Counted from the first letter of the stretch, positions 36,345 through 46,425 are shown. The stretch is DNA of 64,000 nt from MPNP01 sp026709725 (GCA_965200805.1 OZ241384.1:496001-560000); one strand, 5' to 3'. Translations and numbers: made by a program. Notes: a model not told the origin generated them from the letters alone.

Positions 36345-37090
36345 GCCAGATCCCCCAGATAGGCTTCGCGCACCAGGCGGTTCATGCGGATTTCTGCAGA
36401 TGTTCCGGTGGCAATGACCTTGCCGTGCACCATGACACTGATCCGGTCAGCAAGGGTGAAGACTGCATCCATGTCGTGCTCAACCAGAAGGATCGGGGCC
36501 TCATGACGCAAATCGTCAAGGAATGCTGTCATGAGTTTGGATCCGTCCGCACCCAGTCCGGCCATGGGCTCATCCATGACAAACACCCTGGGGAGCAGTG
36601 TAAGGGCGACGGCAACCTCCAGCATGCGGCGCTGACCATGGCTGAGTGTGGCACATATGCGATCATGCCTGTCCATGAGACCCACACGGGACAGGGCACT
36701 CCTGGCACGATCGGTCAATGTCTCTGACGCAAGGGCGGACCGCCAGAAGTGCCAGGGGCCCGCCCCGGCCCCAATGGCGCCGAGAACGACATTTTCCAGC
36801 ACACTGTCCTCCATCGCCAGGGCCGAGATCTGAAAGGTACGGCCAAGACCGGCGCGGGCGCGGGCATGTCTCCCGAGAGCAGAGATGTCTTTTTTCATGA
36901 GGAGGACGCGGCCAGCATCGGGGCGCACGCCACCGCAAATCTGTTCGATCAGCGTGGATTTCCCGGCACCGTTGGGACCGATGATGGCATGGATTTCACC
37001 CGCTCGAAGATCGATTGATACGGCATCGGTTGCCAGCAGCGCACCGAAGCGTTTTGTCAAGCCACTGGTCTGGAGAACAGGTTCAGACAT
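36341..37090 (-). CDS. livG: Branched-chain amino-acid-type ABC transporter ATPase LivG
   Basis: The second ATPase, about 249 residues. Walker A GPNGAGKSTL, the LivG-type insert around RTFQISALAMEDSVLENV, signature LSHGQRRMLEVAVAL, Walker B FVMDEPMAGLG, and LVEHDMDAVFTLADRI for the H-loop. I chose the ATG at 37090 just upstream of the livM stop; a GTG at 37096 is also in frame. The five genes livK-H-M-G-F run in this order on the minus strand and form one operon. Confidence 0.92.
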   Translation of the reverse strand: MSEPVLQTSGLTKRFGALLATDAVSIDLRAGEIHAIIGPNGAGKSTLIEQICGGVRPDAGRVLLMKKDISALGRHARARAGLGRTFQISALAMEDSVLENVVLGAIGAGAGPWHFWRSALASETLTDRARSALSRVGLMDRHDRICATLSHGQRRMLEVAVALTLLPRVFVMDEPMAGLGADGSKLMTAFLDDLRHEAPILLVEHDMDAVFTLADRISVMVHGKVIATGTSAEIRMNRLVREAYLGDLA

Positions 37091-38069
37091 GCGCACCGGC
37101 CCGGCCGGTCAGAAAGCCGATGATGCCTCCACGGTCAAAGAGAACGATACCGAGCAGAATCAGGCCAAGAATGATCAGCCAGAACTCCGTCAGCCCGCCA
37201 AGGAGATGCTCAAGGGCCACAAAGACGCAGGCTCCGACGACCGGCCCCATCAACCGGCCCACACCACCGATGACGATCAGGACAATCAGCTCACCCGAGA
37301 ACTGCCAGCTGAACATCACGGGGGAGACAAAGCGGTTGAGATCGGCATAGAGGGCTCCGGCCAGTCCTGTCACCGTCCCCGAAAGGACAAAGGCCAGCAG
37401 TCTGAGGCGCACGGGATCAATGCCCACGGTCTCGACGCGGATCCCCGACTGACGTGCCGCATTGAGGGCCAGCCCGAAGGGGGAGCGTCGCAGACGGGCC
37501 ATGATGTACAGCGCAAGGCAGAGGAGAACAAGGCAGATTGCAAAAAACTGGATTGGTGCCAGGGTGTTGAGACCCGGGAAAGTGTTGCGGACATAGATCG
37601 ACAGCCCGTCTTCACCGCCGTATTCCGGCCATGAAATGGCAAAGTAGTAGAACATCTGCCCGAAGGCCAGGGTGATCATGATGAAGTAGACACCGCTTGT
37701 TCTGAGAGACAGGATCCCGATCAGGAAGGCTGCTGTGGCAGAGACTGCCATGGCAACAAGCCAGATGACCGGCATGAGCCGGGTTCCATCTGTAATGAAA
37801 AGGCCGAAATCAAGAATGGTGAAGGTCTGGGCGTGATAGGCGAGGATTCCCATCGCATAACCGCCAATGCCAAAGAATATGGCATGGCCAAAACTGACCA
37901 GCCCGCCAACACCGAGGATGATGTTCAGCCCAACGGCGGCCAGGGCCAGTATCACCACACGGGTCATGAGGGTGATTGTGTAGGGCTCGTCCACAATCAG
38001 GGCATAGAGCGGCAGGGACAGCAACCCGAGCAGGATGGCACCGTTCAGAGCGGTCTCGTTCAGATGCAT
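37083..38069 (-). CDS. livM: Branched-chain amino-acid-type ABC transporter permease LivM
   Basis: A 328-residue inner-membrane permease with eight to ten helices. LivM signatures are present: LNIILGVGGLVSFGHAIFFG near the N-terminus (quoted as LGVGGLVSFGHA) and the cytoplasmic loop LRRSPFGLALNAARQSGIR. The ATG at 38069 follows GGAG with good spacing; the longer frame to 38102 would overlap livH more. The stop lies a few bases inside livG. Confidence 0.92.
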   Translation of the reverse strand: MHLNETALNGAILLGLLSLPLYALIVDEPYTITLMTRVVILALAAVGLNIILGVGGLVSFGHAIFFGIGGYAMGILAYHAQTFTILDFGLFITDGTRLMPVIWLVAMAVSATAAFLIGILSLRTSGVYFIMITLAFGQMFYYFAISWPEYGGEDGLSIYVRNTFPGLNTLAPIQFFAICLVLLCLALYIMARLRRSPFGLALNAARQSGIRVETVGIDPVRLRLLAFVLSGTVTGLAGALYADLNRFVSPVMFSWQFSGELIVLIVIGGVGRLMGPVVGACVFVALEHLLGGLTEFWLIILGLILLGIVLFDRGGIIGFLTGRAGAHV

Positions 38070-38986
38070 CTCCGGACTCCAAAAAGACCGGTCGGGCGCC
38101 AAACCAGGACACCTCCCATAAGAACATAGATCCCCATGGCTGCAAGGGCTGAACCGCTCCTCTGTGCGGCGCCGGGTTCCATGAAGACCTTGAAGATCTC
38201 AGGCAGGAACACGCCCCCGAGCGTATCGGTCAGGCCAACAAGCAGGGCACCGACGAGAGCACCGCGTATTGAGCCGATACCACCGATGACAATCACGACA
38301 AAAGCCAGAATCAGGACAGGCTCCCCCATTCCCACCTGCACGGACTGGATCGCGCCGACAAGGGCACCCGCAAGTCCGGCCAGCGCCGCACCGAGGGCAA
38401 AGACCAGTGTGTAGAGGCTTGAGATGTCGACGCCGAGAACTGCGATCATCTCCCGGTCATTCTCTCCGGCACGAATCTGGATGCCAAGGCGTGTTCGTTC
38501 AATAAGGACCCACAGACCAATCGCGATGGCAAAGCCGGTGGCAATGAGGATGAGGCGATAAAGCGAGTACTGAATTCCTCCGGGTAACGTTACGGTCCCG
38601 GACAGGATGTCGGGGATGTCGAGAAAGAGCGGGAAGGATCCGAAGACCCATCGTGTGCCCTCGGACAGGATGAGGATCAGGGCAAAGGTCGCCAGCACCT
38701 GATTGAGATGCGGGGCTGCGTAGAGACGACGGATGACCGTCACTTCGATGATGGCACCGGCTGCAGCGGCGGCGGCAAGGGCCGCAGCAAGGGCCAGCAG
38801 AAACGACCCGGTCACCTCCGCCGTTGCCGCGGCGGCGAAAGCCCCGATCATGTAGAGGGAACCGTGTGCGAGGTTGATCAGCCCCATGACACCAAAGATC
38901 AGCGTCAGACCGGCCGCCATCAGAAACAGCATGACACCGAACTGCAGACCGTTGAGGACCTGCTCGACGATCAGGATGACGGACAT
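38060..38986 (-). CDS. livH: Branched-chain amino-acid-type ABC transporter permease LivH
   Basis: The partner permease, 308 residues with about eight helices. The N-terminal NGLQFGVMLFLMAAGLTLIF and LINLAHGSLYMIGAF are the LivH marks, and LGIQIRAGENDREMIAVLG is the loop that touches the ATPase. The last residues overlap the start of livM by about ten bases. It begins 28 bases after the binding-protein gene. Confidence 0.92.
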   Translation of the reverse strand: MSVILIVEQVLNGLQFGVMLFLMAAGLTLIFGVMGLINLAHGSLYMIGAFAAAATAEVTGSFLLALAAALAAAAAAGAIIEVTVIRRLYAAPHLNQVLATFALILILSEGTRWVFGSFPLFLDIPDILSGTVTLPGGIQYSLYRLILIATGFAIAIGLWVLIERTRLGIQIRAGENDREMIAVLGVDISSLYTLVFALGAALAGLAGALVGAIQSVQVGMGEPVLILAFVVIVIGGIGSIRGALVGALLVGLTDTLGGVFLPEIFKVFMEPGAAQRSGSALAAMGIYVLMGGVLVWRPTGLFGVRRCI

Positions 38987-39013
38987 GGGGCCGCAGGGAC
39001 TGGCCGAATGGGG

Positions 39014-40144
39014 TTACATGGCGCAGTCACCCGCATATGCATCAGCATGATCAGCGAGGGCAACCCCGATGATCCGGTTTGTGTACACATCACCCTCACG
39101 GATGACTTCACGGGCGTAGAGCGTCTGGATCGGATGATGGTTCGGTCCGAAACGGAAATCTCCACGTGTGCTGGCAAAATCCGCAGCCCGCAGGGCCGTG
39201 CGGAATGCATCCATATCAGACGGATTTGCCACTTCGAGGGCAGACAACAGCAAATTGGCAGTGTCAAAGCCCTGGCTGGCATAAAGCGAGGGCAAACGAC
39301 CGTATTCCTTCTGGAAGCTTTCGACAAAGGCCGCATTGACCGGGATATCAATGTCCTTGTTCCACTGGCTGGTATTGACCACACCGAGTGCCGCATCGCC
39401 AACCGCCTGCAGAATTCCCTGATCAAAACTGAATGCGGGCCCAAGAACCGGCATATCGACACCGCTGTCAGCGTACTGCTTCAGGAACGAAATTCCCATG
39501 CCGCCCGGAAGGAAGAAAAACACACTGTCGGCACCGGATGCCCGGATCTGGGCAATCTCGGCTGCATAGTCTGTCTGTCCAAGCTTTGTGAAGACCTCAC
39601 CGGCGAGAGCCCCATCATACATGCGCTTGTAACCGGTCAACGCATCCTGACCGGCCGGATAGTTTGGTGCCAGGATAAAACTGTTGCGGTAACCTGCCGT
39701 ATTGGCATGGGCACCGGCCGCCTCATGCAAATTGTCGTTCTGCCATGCAACATTGAAGTAGTTCTCATGGCATCCCCTGCCTGCCAGAAGTGATGGCCCG
39801 GCATTGGGGGAAAGGTAGAACGTGCCCTGCGCTGTTGCGCCTGGCACCACAGCCATGGCGAGATTTGACCAGATGATGCCGGTCAGGACATCAACATTCT
39901 CCGACTGGATCATCTTGTCCGCGAGCTGGACAGCGATATCGGGTTTGCGCTGATCATCCTCGATCACGACCTCAATGTCATCACGACCCGACTGCTTGAT
40001 CGCCAGCATGAAACCGTCACGCACATCAATGCCAAGGCCTGCTCCGCCGCCTGAAAGCGTGGTGATCATACCCACCCTGACCTCGGACAGCGTCCCTGTC
40101 GCACTCAGCGCTGTCAATACAAGAGTCACCAGAAGTTTTTTCAT
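39014..40144 (-). CDS. livK: Liv-type ABC transporter substrate-binding protein
   Basis: A periplasmic binding protein of 376 residues, type 1 fold. A signal peptide (KKLLVTLVLTALSATGTLS) is followed by VGMITTLSGGGAGLGIDVRDGF (in part) and later ILAPNYPAGQDALTGYKR and GTYFAS-like regions. It is first in the operon, with GGAGGAAG before the ATG. It is closest in appearance to the Leu/Ile/Val-like proteins that bind varied ligands, including aromatic compounds and amides; the ligand is not predicted here. Confidence 0.88.
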   Translation of the reverse strand: MKKLLVTLVLTALSATGTLSEVRVGMITTLSGGGAGLGIDVRDGFMLAIKQSGRDDIEVVIEDDQRKPDIAVQLADKMIQSENVDVLTGIIWSNLAMAVVPGATAQGTFYLSPNAGPSLLAGRGCHENYFNVAWQNDNLHEAAGAHANTAGYRNSFILAPNYPAGQDALTGYKRMYDGALAGEVFTKLGQTDYAAEIAQIRASGADSVFFFLPGGMGISFLKQYADSGVDMPVLGPAFSFDQGILQAVGDAALGVVNTSQWNKDIDIPVNAAFVESFQKEYGRLPSLYASQGFDTANLLLSALEVANPSDMDAFRTALRAADFASTRGDFRFGPNHHPIQTLYAREVIREGDVYTNRIIGVALADHADAYAGDCAM

Positions 40145-40258
40145 GTCTTCCTCCCCATGTCGAATTCAACTGCAAAAAAAATCGTCTGACAAAACCGGAA
40201 TTATCCGCCCCCCTATACCCCCCGGCGCGTATCGTTTGCAATGCATCGGGCATCCGTC

Positions 40259-40327
40259 GGGAGTGATTCTCCCATGGCTGACTTTTACTGACATTTTCCG
40301 ACACTCCCCGGTTCCTGGCCCGATTCG
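40259..40327. repeat. 69-bp repeat, copy B (ISKra4-like end)
   Basis: The second copy of the repeat at 25483-25551 (61 of 69 positions equal). It flanks the C-terminal end of the ISKra4-like transposase remnant, so it is most likely the terminal region of that element. I did not find the matching opposite end. Confidence 0.8.
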
Positions 40328-41039
40328 GGGACCACCAAAAACTCCGGAGTCAGGCGGACTGGTCGTTCAATCTCCTGATCTGTATTGGCCCCGCTGAAGA
40401 GTCCGGGATGCCAGGACTGGCACCTGGCCTTGCGTGTCCCGTCCAGGACGCGGGTCCGGGTCTGGAGCATGTGACGGGCCCCCTGCTTTGACCGGCGCAT
40501 CGGTCGTGTCTTCGCGAAGCGTTTCCCGACAACGGCGTTGACCGCACTTTCGACAAAGCCGGTGGAGACCCGCTCTCCGTAGCACCGTCACGCGGCAGTG
40601 TTCGGGATCATGGTCCGGTTGTTTGCGATGTCGGTCTGGAACTCGCCAGCGGCCTTGCGCAGGGCCTTGATGCTGGCAGAGTTCGTCTCGATGGTCTCCA
40701 GATCATCCACCAGATCCGCGATGACCGCCTGACCCTCATGCCGGTGGCCGTGCCAGAGAAAGCCCTTGATCCGGCGCAGACGCCGGTCCAGCGTGGTGGC
40801 CGCCCTGGCATTGTGATGCGCCAGCCCTTTCACAGAGTGCCGCAGGACCGTGATCCGCATGGTGATGGGAAACCCGTTGAGGACATGCTCCGATGCCGGG
40901 CCATGGTGATGACCGTGTCCCCGCCATCCGTCATGACGGTCACGGGTTGGTTCTCCTGCCAGCCCTGATCCTCGAGGATCTCAGGCAACCGTCGCTTGGG
41001 CTTTTCGTCGAGACTCTGGACAGATTGATTGCTGGACAA
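40285..41039 (-). pseudogene. ISKra4-family-like transposase, inactivated
   Basis: Reading down the minus strand, 41039-40830 gives LDEKPKRRLPEILEDQGWQ and VTVMTDGGDTV; a different frame, 40860-40588, gives MRITVLRHSVKGLAHHN and RLRRIKGFLWHGH; after an in-frame TGA at 40590-40588 the same frame goes on with RVSTGFVESAVNAVVGKRFA and GARHMLQTRTRVLDG. These are the ordered landmarks of ISKra4-type transposases (DGGD box, LWHG segment, STGFVESAVN box). One frameshift near 40850 and one nonsense codon kill the gene, and the N-terminal half is not recognisable. The 69-bp repeat marks one end. Confidence 0.75.
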
Positions 41040-41501
41040 GATTCTGGAACGATGTCCTCAAGACGTCTGACTTGGAGGCAAGGATGGCAGAGATTGACTA
41101 TGTTGGCCACCACAGACCATAAGTGCGCCGGACGGGTTCCCGGACACGCGACATCCGCCCCCTGTCTTCACCGATCAGGGGTGCGGGCAGAGGCAAGTCC
41201 TCTCTCGTCGGGTATGTCCGGAGCCTCTCAAGGCCGCCCCTTCACACCGGGTGGTGGCGTCGGGCACCGGACCGTTTTGTCTGGATTTCCGGCTTGAAAT
41301 CCCGATTTTGGTGCCAAACGCCGCGCCAAGGATCCTTAAAGCGATCTTCTGCACTCAGCCGCAGTCTACCCGTTCTCATAATGGATGCAGGGGGCCGTTT
41401 GCGGGTCAAAATGGACCCTTTCTCAGACGAACTCGTGTTCCTCATGGAGACCCGGAAAAGGCCAGTGCTGCACTTTGATCTTCTTCATTGCATTGGACCG
41501 G
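41040..41501. other. Gap between transposase remnant and rloB, no gene
   Basis: About 460 bases without a convincing gene. The part up to about 41230 may be the decayed N-terminal half of the ISKra4-like transposase; the rest shows nothing I recognise. Confidence 0.45.
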
Positions 41502-42161
41502 TCAATCCTTGATATGCTTCAGGTATCCCACAAGTCTGTGAACGCGTGTGGTAGGATTGTCGGTCTTTGTCTTGTTTGCTGCCAACAGACTTTGCTCGGC
41601 ACGATCAGAGGCGACATCGATCTTTTCTGCAAGTTGATCAAAGATACCCCCATTGCCTTTCGAGTAAAGAGGCATATGCCTCTTCAGGTCCTTTTCGACT
41701 TTCTGGCACGCCGACTTCCCCGGCAACGAAGTATAGGGTGCGGTCGTATGGACGTAATGCAGCAGCAGCCAGTACTCAAAGCAGGGCACAGAATGAATGG
41801 CCTCAAAGGTATCCTTGGGTCTGGCACTCTGAATCGCGTTCAGGGTTTCTTGGTAGGAAGCGTGGCTGTCTTTATCAAAGACGCAAAGACCCTATCGAAA
41901 GGATCGCCGCCTGCTTTCTCGTCTCTGTCGCTGCCCGGCGAATATGAAAATGCTGCGGGGATCTGATCCGCGACCAACGACTTCAACAGTTGCGCTGTTG
42001 AGACGGTACCGATCCCTCAGTTCCGAGAAATAGCGCGGCTCGGTTTTTTCACCCTCACAGACCACCAACACTTTGCGACACGGCTGCCTGCTCGCTCTCT
42101 GCCGTCCAAGGGATTTGAGCCCTTTTGCCGCTCGCGGATGAACCCGGTTGCCCTTGCCCAT
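41502..42161 (-). pseudogene. rloB: RloB-like protein, two compensating frameshifts
   Basis: The ATG overlaps the TGA of rloA (TGATG). The N-terminal part has the RloB TOPRIM-like strand KVLVVCEGEKTEPRYFSEL and goes on to GSDPRSIFIFA. From about 41930 the similarity moves into another frame (RDEKAGGDPFDRVF), and from about 41885 it returns to the first frame with CVFDKDSHASYQETL and the C-terminal VPCFEYWLLLHY. Because of the out-of-frame stretch of about 45 bases, the first frame hits TAG at 41894-41892. Total length, if repaired, would be about 220 residues, normal for RloB. The two indels cancel, which could be real decay or two sequencing errors. Confidence 0.8.
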
Positions 42162-43420
42162 CAGTTGCCCTCGTGCAGCGGGGTAATGCAGGGCACCGCT
42201 CCATATCGACCAGACAGGTAGGCCTGCTCCAGGTTCTCACGGCCTTTTCGAGGGCTATAGTCAGTCAATGGGATCATTTTGCTGGCATGGTCGTTTTCCT
42301 TCTCGCAGAACCATATCTGATCACGTCGAAACAGGTCTTGGGTTAGAATTGAGGTTTCATGCGTTGTGAAGATCAACTGTGCATTGTTCGGGTTAAACTC
42401 ACTGCTGTTAAACAGCTGAATGAGGAATTTCGTCAGATAGGGATGCAAACCGACATTCAATTCATCGATAAACACAATGTGCCCGTTGTTCAGGCTGTCG
42501 ATCCAAGGGCCAGAGAGGGCAAAAACCTTTCTTGTGCCGTGCGATTCATCACTTAAATCAAAATTAACAATACCTCCCTCAGCATCGACATGTGATGTCG
42601 AAATTTCTAGGTACGGTCGCCCCTTCATTTCTTGCTTTACGTCGTCCGGCATGTCATCCGGCAACTCGATGTCATCAAACTGTTTCTTCTCAACATTTAT
42701 ATCTTCGACCCCCACATCGGCCGCCCGAAGATAGTCCATGATGTGCAACTTCCCATGTCCATCTTTTTCACACAGTGAGGCACTAAAATTCGGAGACCAG
42801 CCTCGTATATTTGCCATACGCAGCATGTCTCTGAACCATGTGTAGATTGGCCGAAGTTGTTCGCTGTTGAGTTGCACGGCTGTCGAGAGAAACAAAGCAT
42901 TGTCTCGTGTGGAGTTTCTCCATAGCTGTTTCGTGCCCGTGAGACTGTTGCCGATCTGCCATTCGTGTTTGTTGTCCGCCGCATTCCATCGCCGTGATAG
43001 CCAATGCTGCGGTCTGCCCTTTGGAAATGCCAGCAACCACTCCTCAACTATTCGGTCTTCCGTTGCGGCAAAGCCATACTGATAACGAACACCATCCGCG
43101 ATGAATATCACCTCGAATTCACACGGCTTCTTGCGGTTTGCCTGGCTCAATCGGAACGGGGTCACAGGCAGACTATCGCCGGATTGGGATTCTGTTGCCG
43201 ATTTCAAGACAGTCTCCCGCATTGCCCGCATTGCCGACAGGAAATTGGTCTTCCCGCCGGCATTCGGTCCATACATCACTGCAGATCTGAGCAGGCTGAC
43301 TCCACTTGGAGCGTCAAAGGTGTTTGAAGCCACCAACTCACCACCCTTGGCCCTCATGAGACTTAAGGTCTGCCTGTCTCGGAAGGAGAGAAAGTTCTTG
43401 ACACTAAATTGAATTAGCAC
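42161..43420 (-). CDS. rloA: RloA-like AAA ATPase
   Basis: A 419-residue ATPase of the AAA_15/AAA_21 group. It shows an N-terminal strand (IQFSVKNFLSFRDRQTLSL), Walker A YGPNAGGKTNFL (about 50-61), Walker B with D-E (HIVFIDELNVGLHP) and the H-motif LIFTTHETSILTQ. RloA and RloB were first seen as restriction-linked ORFs in Campylobacter type I loci and are treated as a defence pair. No restriction genes are nearby here. The start is a GTG without a strong ribosome site. RloA is intact while its partner is damaged. Confidence 0.88.
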   Translation of the reverse strand: MLIQFSVKNFLSFRDRQTLSLMRAKGGELVASNTFDAPSGVSLLRSAVMYGPNAGGKTNFLSAMRAMRETVLKSATESQSGDSLPVTPFRLSQANRKKPCEFEVIFIADGVRYQYGFAATEDRIVEEWLLAFPKGRPQHWLSRRWNAADNKHEWQIGNSLTGTKQLWRNSTRDNALFLSTAVQLNSEQLRPIYTWFRDMLRMANIRGWSPNFSASLCEKDGHGKLHIMDYLRAADVGVEDINVEKKQFDDIELPDDMPDDVKQEMKGRPYLEISTSHVDAEGGIVNFDLSDESHGTRKVFALSGPWIDSLNNGHIVFIDELNVGLHPYLTKFLIQLFNSSEFNPNNAQLIFTTHETSILTQDLFRRDQIWFCEKENDHASKMIPLTDYSPRKGRENLEQAYLSGRYGAVPCITPLHEGN

Positions 43421-43713
43421 TGGTTCCCAACCCTAAATTTGGCATTATCGGCCCATAATGACATTATATTGGTTCGTTTATGTATTTCAAGCCCCTGTGC
43501 CCCATCCATCAATGCAATGCCCGGTCCTGATTGGGTGAATGCAGGCATGGCATGCATCCGGTGGCAGGGCCCGCACGCAACAATGACAGCCCGGCAGACC
43601 CGGGGCCAGAAGTCCCCGCAGGGCTGCCTTGCATGTCGATGGCAACCTGTGGGATTGGAGCCGGCAAAGCGGAAGGGGTCTCTCAGGGATGAGACCTTCA
43701 AAAGGAGAAGAAC
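43421..43713. other. Divergent intergenic region rloA/sixA
   Basis: About 290 bases between the divergent rloA and sixA starts. The half near sixA, about 43490-43722, has no TA dinucleotide and is GC-rich, like a small version of the islands. An AAGGAGAAG ribosome site precedes sixA. Confidence 0.5.
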
Positions 43714-44214
43714 ATGCGCCTGATACTGATCCGCCATGCGAAGTCGAGCTGGGATGACCCCAGGACGGGTGATCATGGCCGCCCTCTTGCGAATCGCGGT
43801 CGGAAGTCAGCATCGGCAATCGGCCAGTGGCTCCGGGATCATGAATACTGTCCGCGCGCAGTCTTCTGTTCCACTGCAAGGCGGGCCCGGTTGACATGGG
43901 AGGGATTGTCCGAATTCATGCCGGAGGTGCCGGAGATCGAATTCTGTCCGGATCTCTATGGTGCCAGCGGCGGCATGATGCTGTCCCGGCTCGCAACAGC
44001 GAAGGAAGCGCCGGTGGCGATGATTGGCCACAATCCCGGAATTGGGGACTTTGCGGCGATGATTGTCAGAAACCCCCCTCACCATTACGATTTTCGGCGT
44101 TATCCCACCGCAGCAACCCTGGTCTGCGACTTTCCGGTGACCGGCTGGCAGGACATCCGGCCGGCAACCGCAACAGTCGTCGACTTTGTCGTCCCGAGGG
44201 AGCTGATGACATGA
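43714..44214 (+). CDS. sixA: Phosphohistidine phosphatase, SixA-like
   Basis: A histidine-phosphatase family enzyme of 166 residues. RHAKSSWDDP with the catalytic H8 at the N-terminus, DHGRPLANRGR, and the second histidine in MIGHNPGIGDF are all present. SixA removes phosphate from histidines of signalling proteins such as ArcB HPt or NPr (E. coli knowledge). No HPt or PTS gene is adjacent, so the substrate is open. The ATG has a good AAGGAGAAG site. Confidence 0.88.
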   Translation: MRLILIRHAKSSWDDPRTGDHGRPLANRGRKSASAIGQWLRDHEYCPRAVFCSTARRARLTWEGLSEFMPEVPEIEFCPDLYGASGGMMLSRLATAKEAPVAMIGHNPGIGDFAAMIVRNPPHHYDFRRYPTAATLVCDFPVTGWQDIRPATATVVDFVVPRELMT

Positions 44215-44326
44215 GAGCCGGGATTCGCAGGTGCCGATGACATCGTCCCTGATCGTGCGGCATTCGTGCAATCCGCCAACTGATGTGCCCACAGAGCTCT
44301 TTGCGGTCTCCTGCGCAGTTCGGTTC

Positions 44327-45088
44327 TCAATGTCCAAGGATCTGGCTGAGGAACAGTTTTGTGCGATCACTCCGGGGATTGGAAAAAAATTCATCCGGGA
44401 CATTTTCTTCAACAATCTGGCCCTCGTCCATGAAAATAACACGGTCGGCAACCTGACGCGCAAAGCCCATCTCGTGTGTGACACAGAGCATCGTCATGCC
44501 CTCCTCGGCCAACTCGATCATGGTATCAAGAACTTCCTTGATCATCTCGGGATCAAGAGCCGAGGTCGGCTCATCAAAGAGCATGATATTCGGCTTCATG
44601 CAGAGTGATCGCGCAATGGCCACCCGCTGCTGCTGTCCGCCCGACAGCTGGCCGGGATATTTTTGTGCCTGTTCGGGTATCTTGACCTTGTCAAGGAGTT
44701 CCATAGCCGTTTTTTCGGCTTCATGACGCGGGACCTTTCGGACCCAGATCGGGGCCAGAGTGCAGTTTTCCAGTACAGTCAGATGCGGAAAAAGGTTAAA
44801 ATGCTGGAAACACATTCCGACTTCAGAGCGAATGCGATCAATATTCTTCAGATCGGATGAGAGTTCTGTTCCCTCGACAAGAATTGTCCCGGCCTGGTGC
44901 TCTTCAAGGCGATTGATGCAACGGATCAGGGTGGACTTGCCGGACCCTGAGGGTCCGCAGATCACGATCCGCTCCCCATTGTAAACGCGAAGATTGATAT
45001 CCCGCAGCGCATGGAAGTTCCCGAACCATTTGTTCATGCCGCTGATTTCAATTGCGGGACGCTTGTCAGCGTTGGCATCTGGCATTTG
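44327..45088 (-). CDS. aapP: General amino-acid ABC transporter ATPase AapP
   Basis: The ATPase of a polar amino-acid importer. Walker A CGPSGSGKSTLIRCINRLE (in part), the LYPHLTV-like NLFPHLTVLEN, signature LSGGQQQRVAIARSL, Walker B MLFDEPTSALDPEMI and the H-loop CVTHEMGFARQ. The ATG at 45088 follows GGGAGG; a GTG at 45121 would add 11 residues. It is the last gene of aapJQMP, 35 bases after aapM. The C-terminal tail (RTKLFLSQILGH) is typical. Confidence 0.94.
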   Translation of the reverse strand, partial: QMPDANADKRPAIEISGMNKWFGNFHALRDINLRVYNGERIVICGPSGSGKSTLIRCINRLEEHQAGTILVEGTELSSDLKNIDRIRSEVGMCFQHFNLFPHLTVLENCTLAPIWVRKVPRHEAEKTAMELLDKVKIPEQAQKYPGQLSGGQQQRVAIARSLCMKPNIMLFDEPTSALDPEMIKEVLDTMIELAEEGMTMLCVTHEMGFARQVADRVIFMDEGQIVEENVPDEFFSNPRSDRTKLFLSQILGH

Positions 45089-45123
45089 CACATCCTCCCT
45101 TTGGGCAATGGTCCGGGCCACAG

Positions 45124-46425
45124 CTAGCGGTTCTCCGTTTCCAGTTTCTGCTCCAGATACATTGAGTAGCGGGACATTGAGTAGCAGAAGATGAAGAAGA
45201 TCGCGGCGATGAAGACATACAATTCCCAGACAATCCCGTTCCAGTCAGTGTCGGCCCTGATCGCCTTGGCGAGACCGATGGGGTCAAAGAGACCGATGAT
45301 CGATACCAGGGTCGTATCCTTGAAGAGACCGATGAAGGTTGAGACGATTGCGGGAATCGAGATCTTCAGGGCCTGAGGCAGAATAATGAGGCGCATGGAT
45401 TTCCAGTAGTCGAATCCCAGTGCATTTGCCGCCTCGTGCTGGCCCTTGGGCAATCCGGCGAGTCCCCCCCGGACAACCTCGGCAAGATAGGCTGAGGCAA
45501 ACAGCGTGACCATCACGACAACCCGCAGGATAATGTCAAACGATGTGCCGGGCGGCAGGAAGAGATTGAGGAGCACCGAGGCCACAAAGAGAAGTGTAAT
45601 CAGGGGCACACCGCGGATAAACTCAATGAAGCCGACACAGATCGTCTTGAGGAATGGCATGTCCGATTTGCGCCCGAGTGCCAGCAGAATGCCAAGCGGC
45701 AGGGATGCTGTGATACCGGTCACCCCAATGATCACAGAAAGCATGAACCCGCCGAACATTTCGCTTTCCACCGGAGCAAGGCCAATGGGGACAAGAGCCG
45801 AGATACCCGCCGAGAGAGGGCCAAGGATAACGAAAAACCAGACAAGAAAATGCCCGATCGTCAGTGCGCCTCCAAGAATGGCATTTCTCGACTCGGAGAC
45901 CTTAACGAAGACAACAAAGGCCAAACCAAGGCCGAGCATGATGAGAGCGGGTGACCAGATGCTGCCACCCCAGAGGAGCCAGTAGGCAAGAGCGGGATAC
46001 GCAAGTGAAAGGAGCAGCATTTTACGCGGCAGCACCGGAAACAGAATGGGGGCAAGTGCCGAGAGCATCAGAACGAATGTCAGATTGGGGCGCCAATAGG
46101 CCTCATTCGGATAGAATCCGTAAATCAATTGCAGATAGCGATCCCTGATCACGGCCCAGCAGGCTCCACCGACTCCCTCACCATATTGTGCCCAGATCGC
46201 CTCACGGCACCCGCGCAGAGTTGTGGCGGTCCAGGATGACTGGAAGGCCCATGGCAGGAACTCGGCCAGCGCAGCGACAATGACCGCCAATGACAGGATG
46301 GTCAGGGTTGCATTAAACCAGCCGTTGAACAGGTTGAGACGGACCCAGCCCAGAACAGTTCGCTCAGAGACCGGTGGCGGCGCCTCGGGCAGCATGGTGT
46401 CACGGACGAATGCACTCTGGACCAT
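45124..46425 (-). CDS. aapM: General amino-acid ABC transporter permease AapM
   Basis: A 433-residue permease, longer than ordinary amino-acid permeases because of extra N-terminal helices, as is usual for AapM. The C-terminal third has the transmembrane-domain loop EVVRGGLAGLPKGQHEAANAL (in part) and RLIILPQALKISIPAI. It starts immediately behind the aapQ stop, so the two permeases are co-translated. Confidence 0.94.
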   Translation of the reverse strand: MVQSAFVRDTMLPEAPPPVSERTVLGWVRLNLFNGWFNATLTILSLAVIVAALAEFLPWAFQSSWTATTLRGCREAIWAQYGEGVGGACWAVIRDRYLQLIYGFYPNEAYWRPNLTFVLMLSALAPILFPVLPRKMLLLSLAYPALAYWLLWGGSIWSPALIMLGLGLAFVVFVKVSESRNAILGGALTIGHFLVWFFVILGPLSAGISALVPIGLAPVESEMFGGFMLSVIIGVTGITASLPLGILLALGRKSDMPFLKTICVGFIEFIRGVPLITLLFVASVLLNLFLPPGTSFDIILRVVVMVTLFASAYLAEVVRGGLAGLPKGQHEAANALGFDYWKSMRLIILPQALKISIPAIVSTFIGLFKDTTLVSIIGLFDPIGLAKAIRADTDWNGIVWELYVFIAAIFFIFCYSMSRYSMYLEQKLETENR

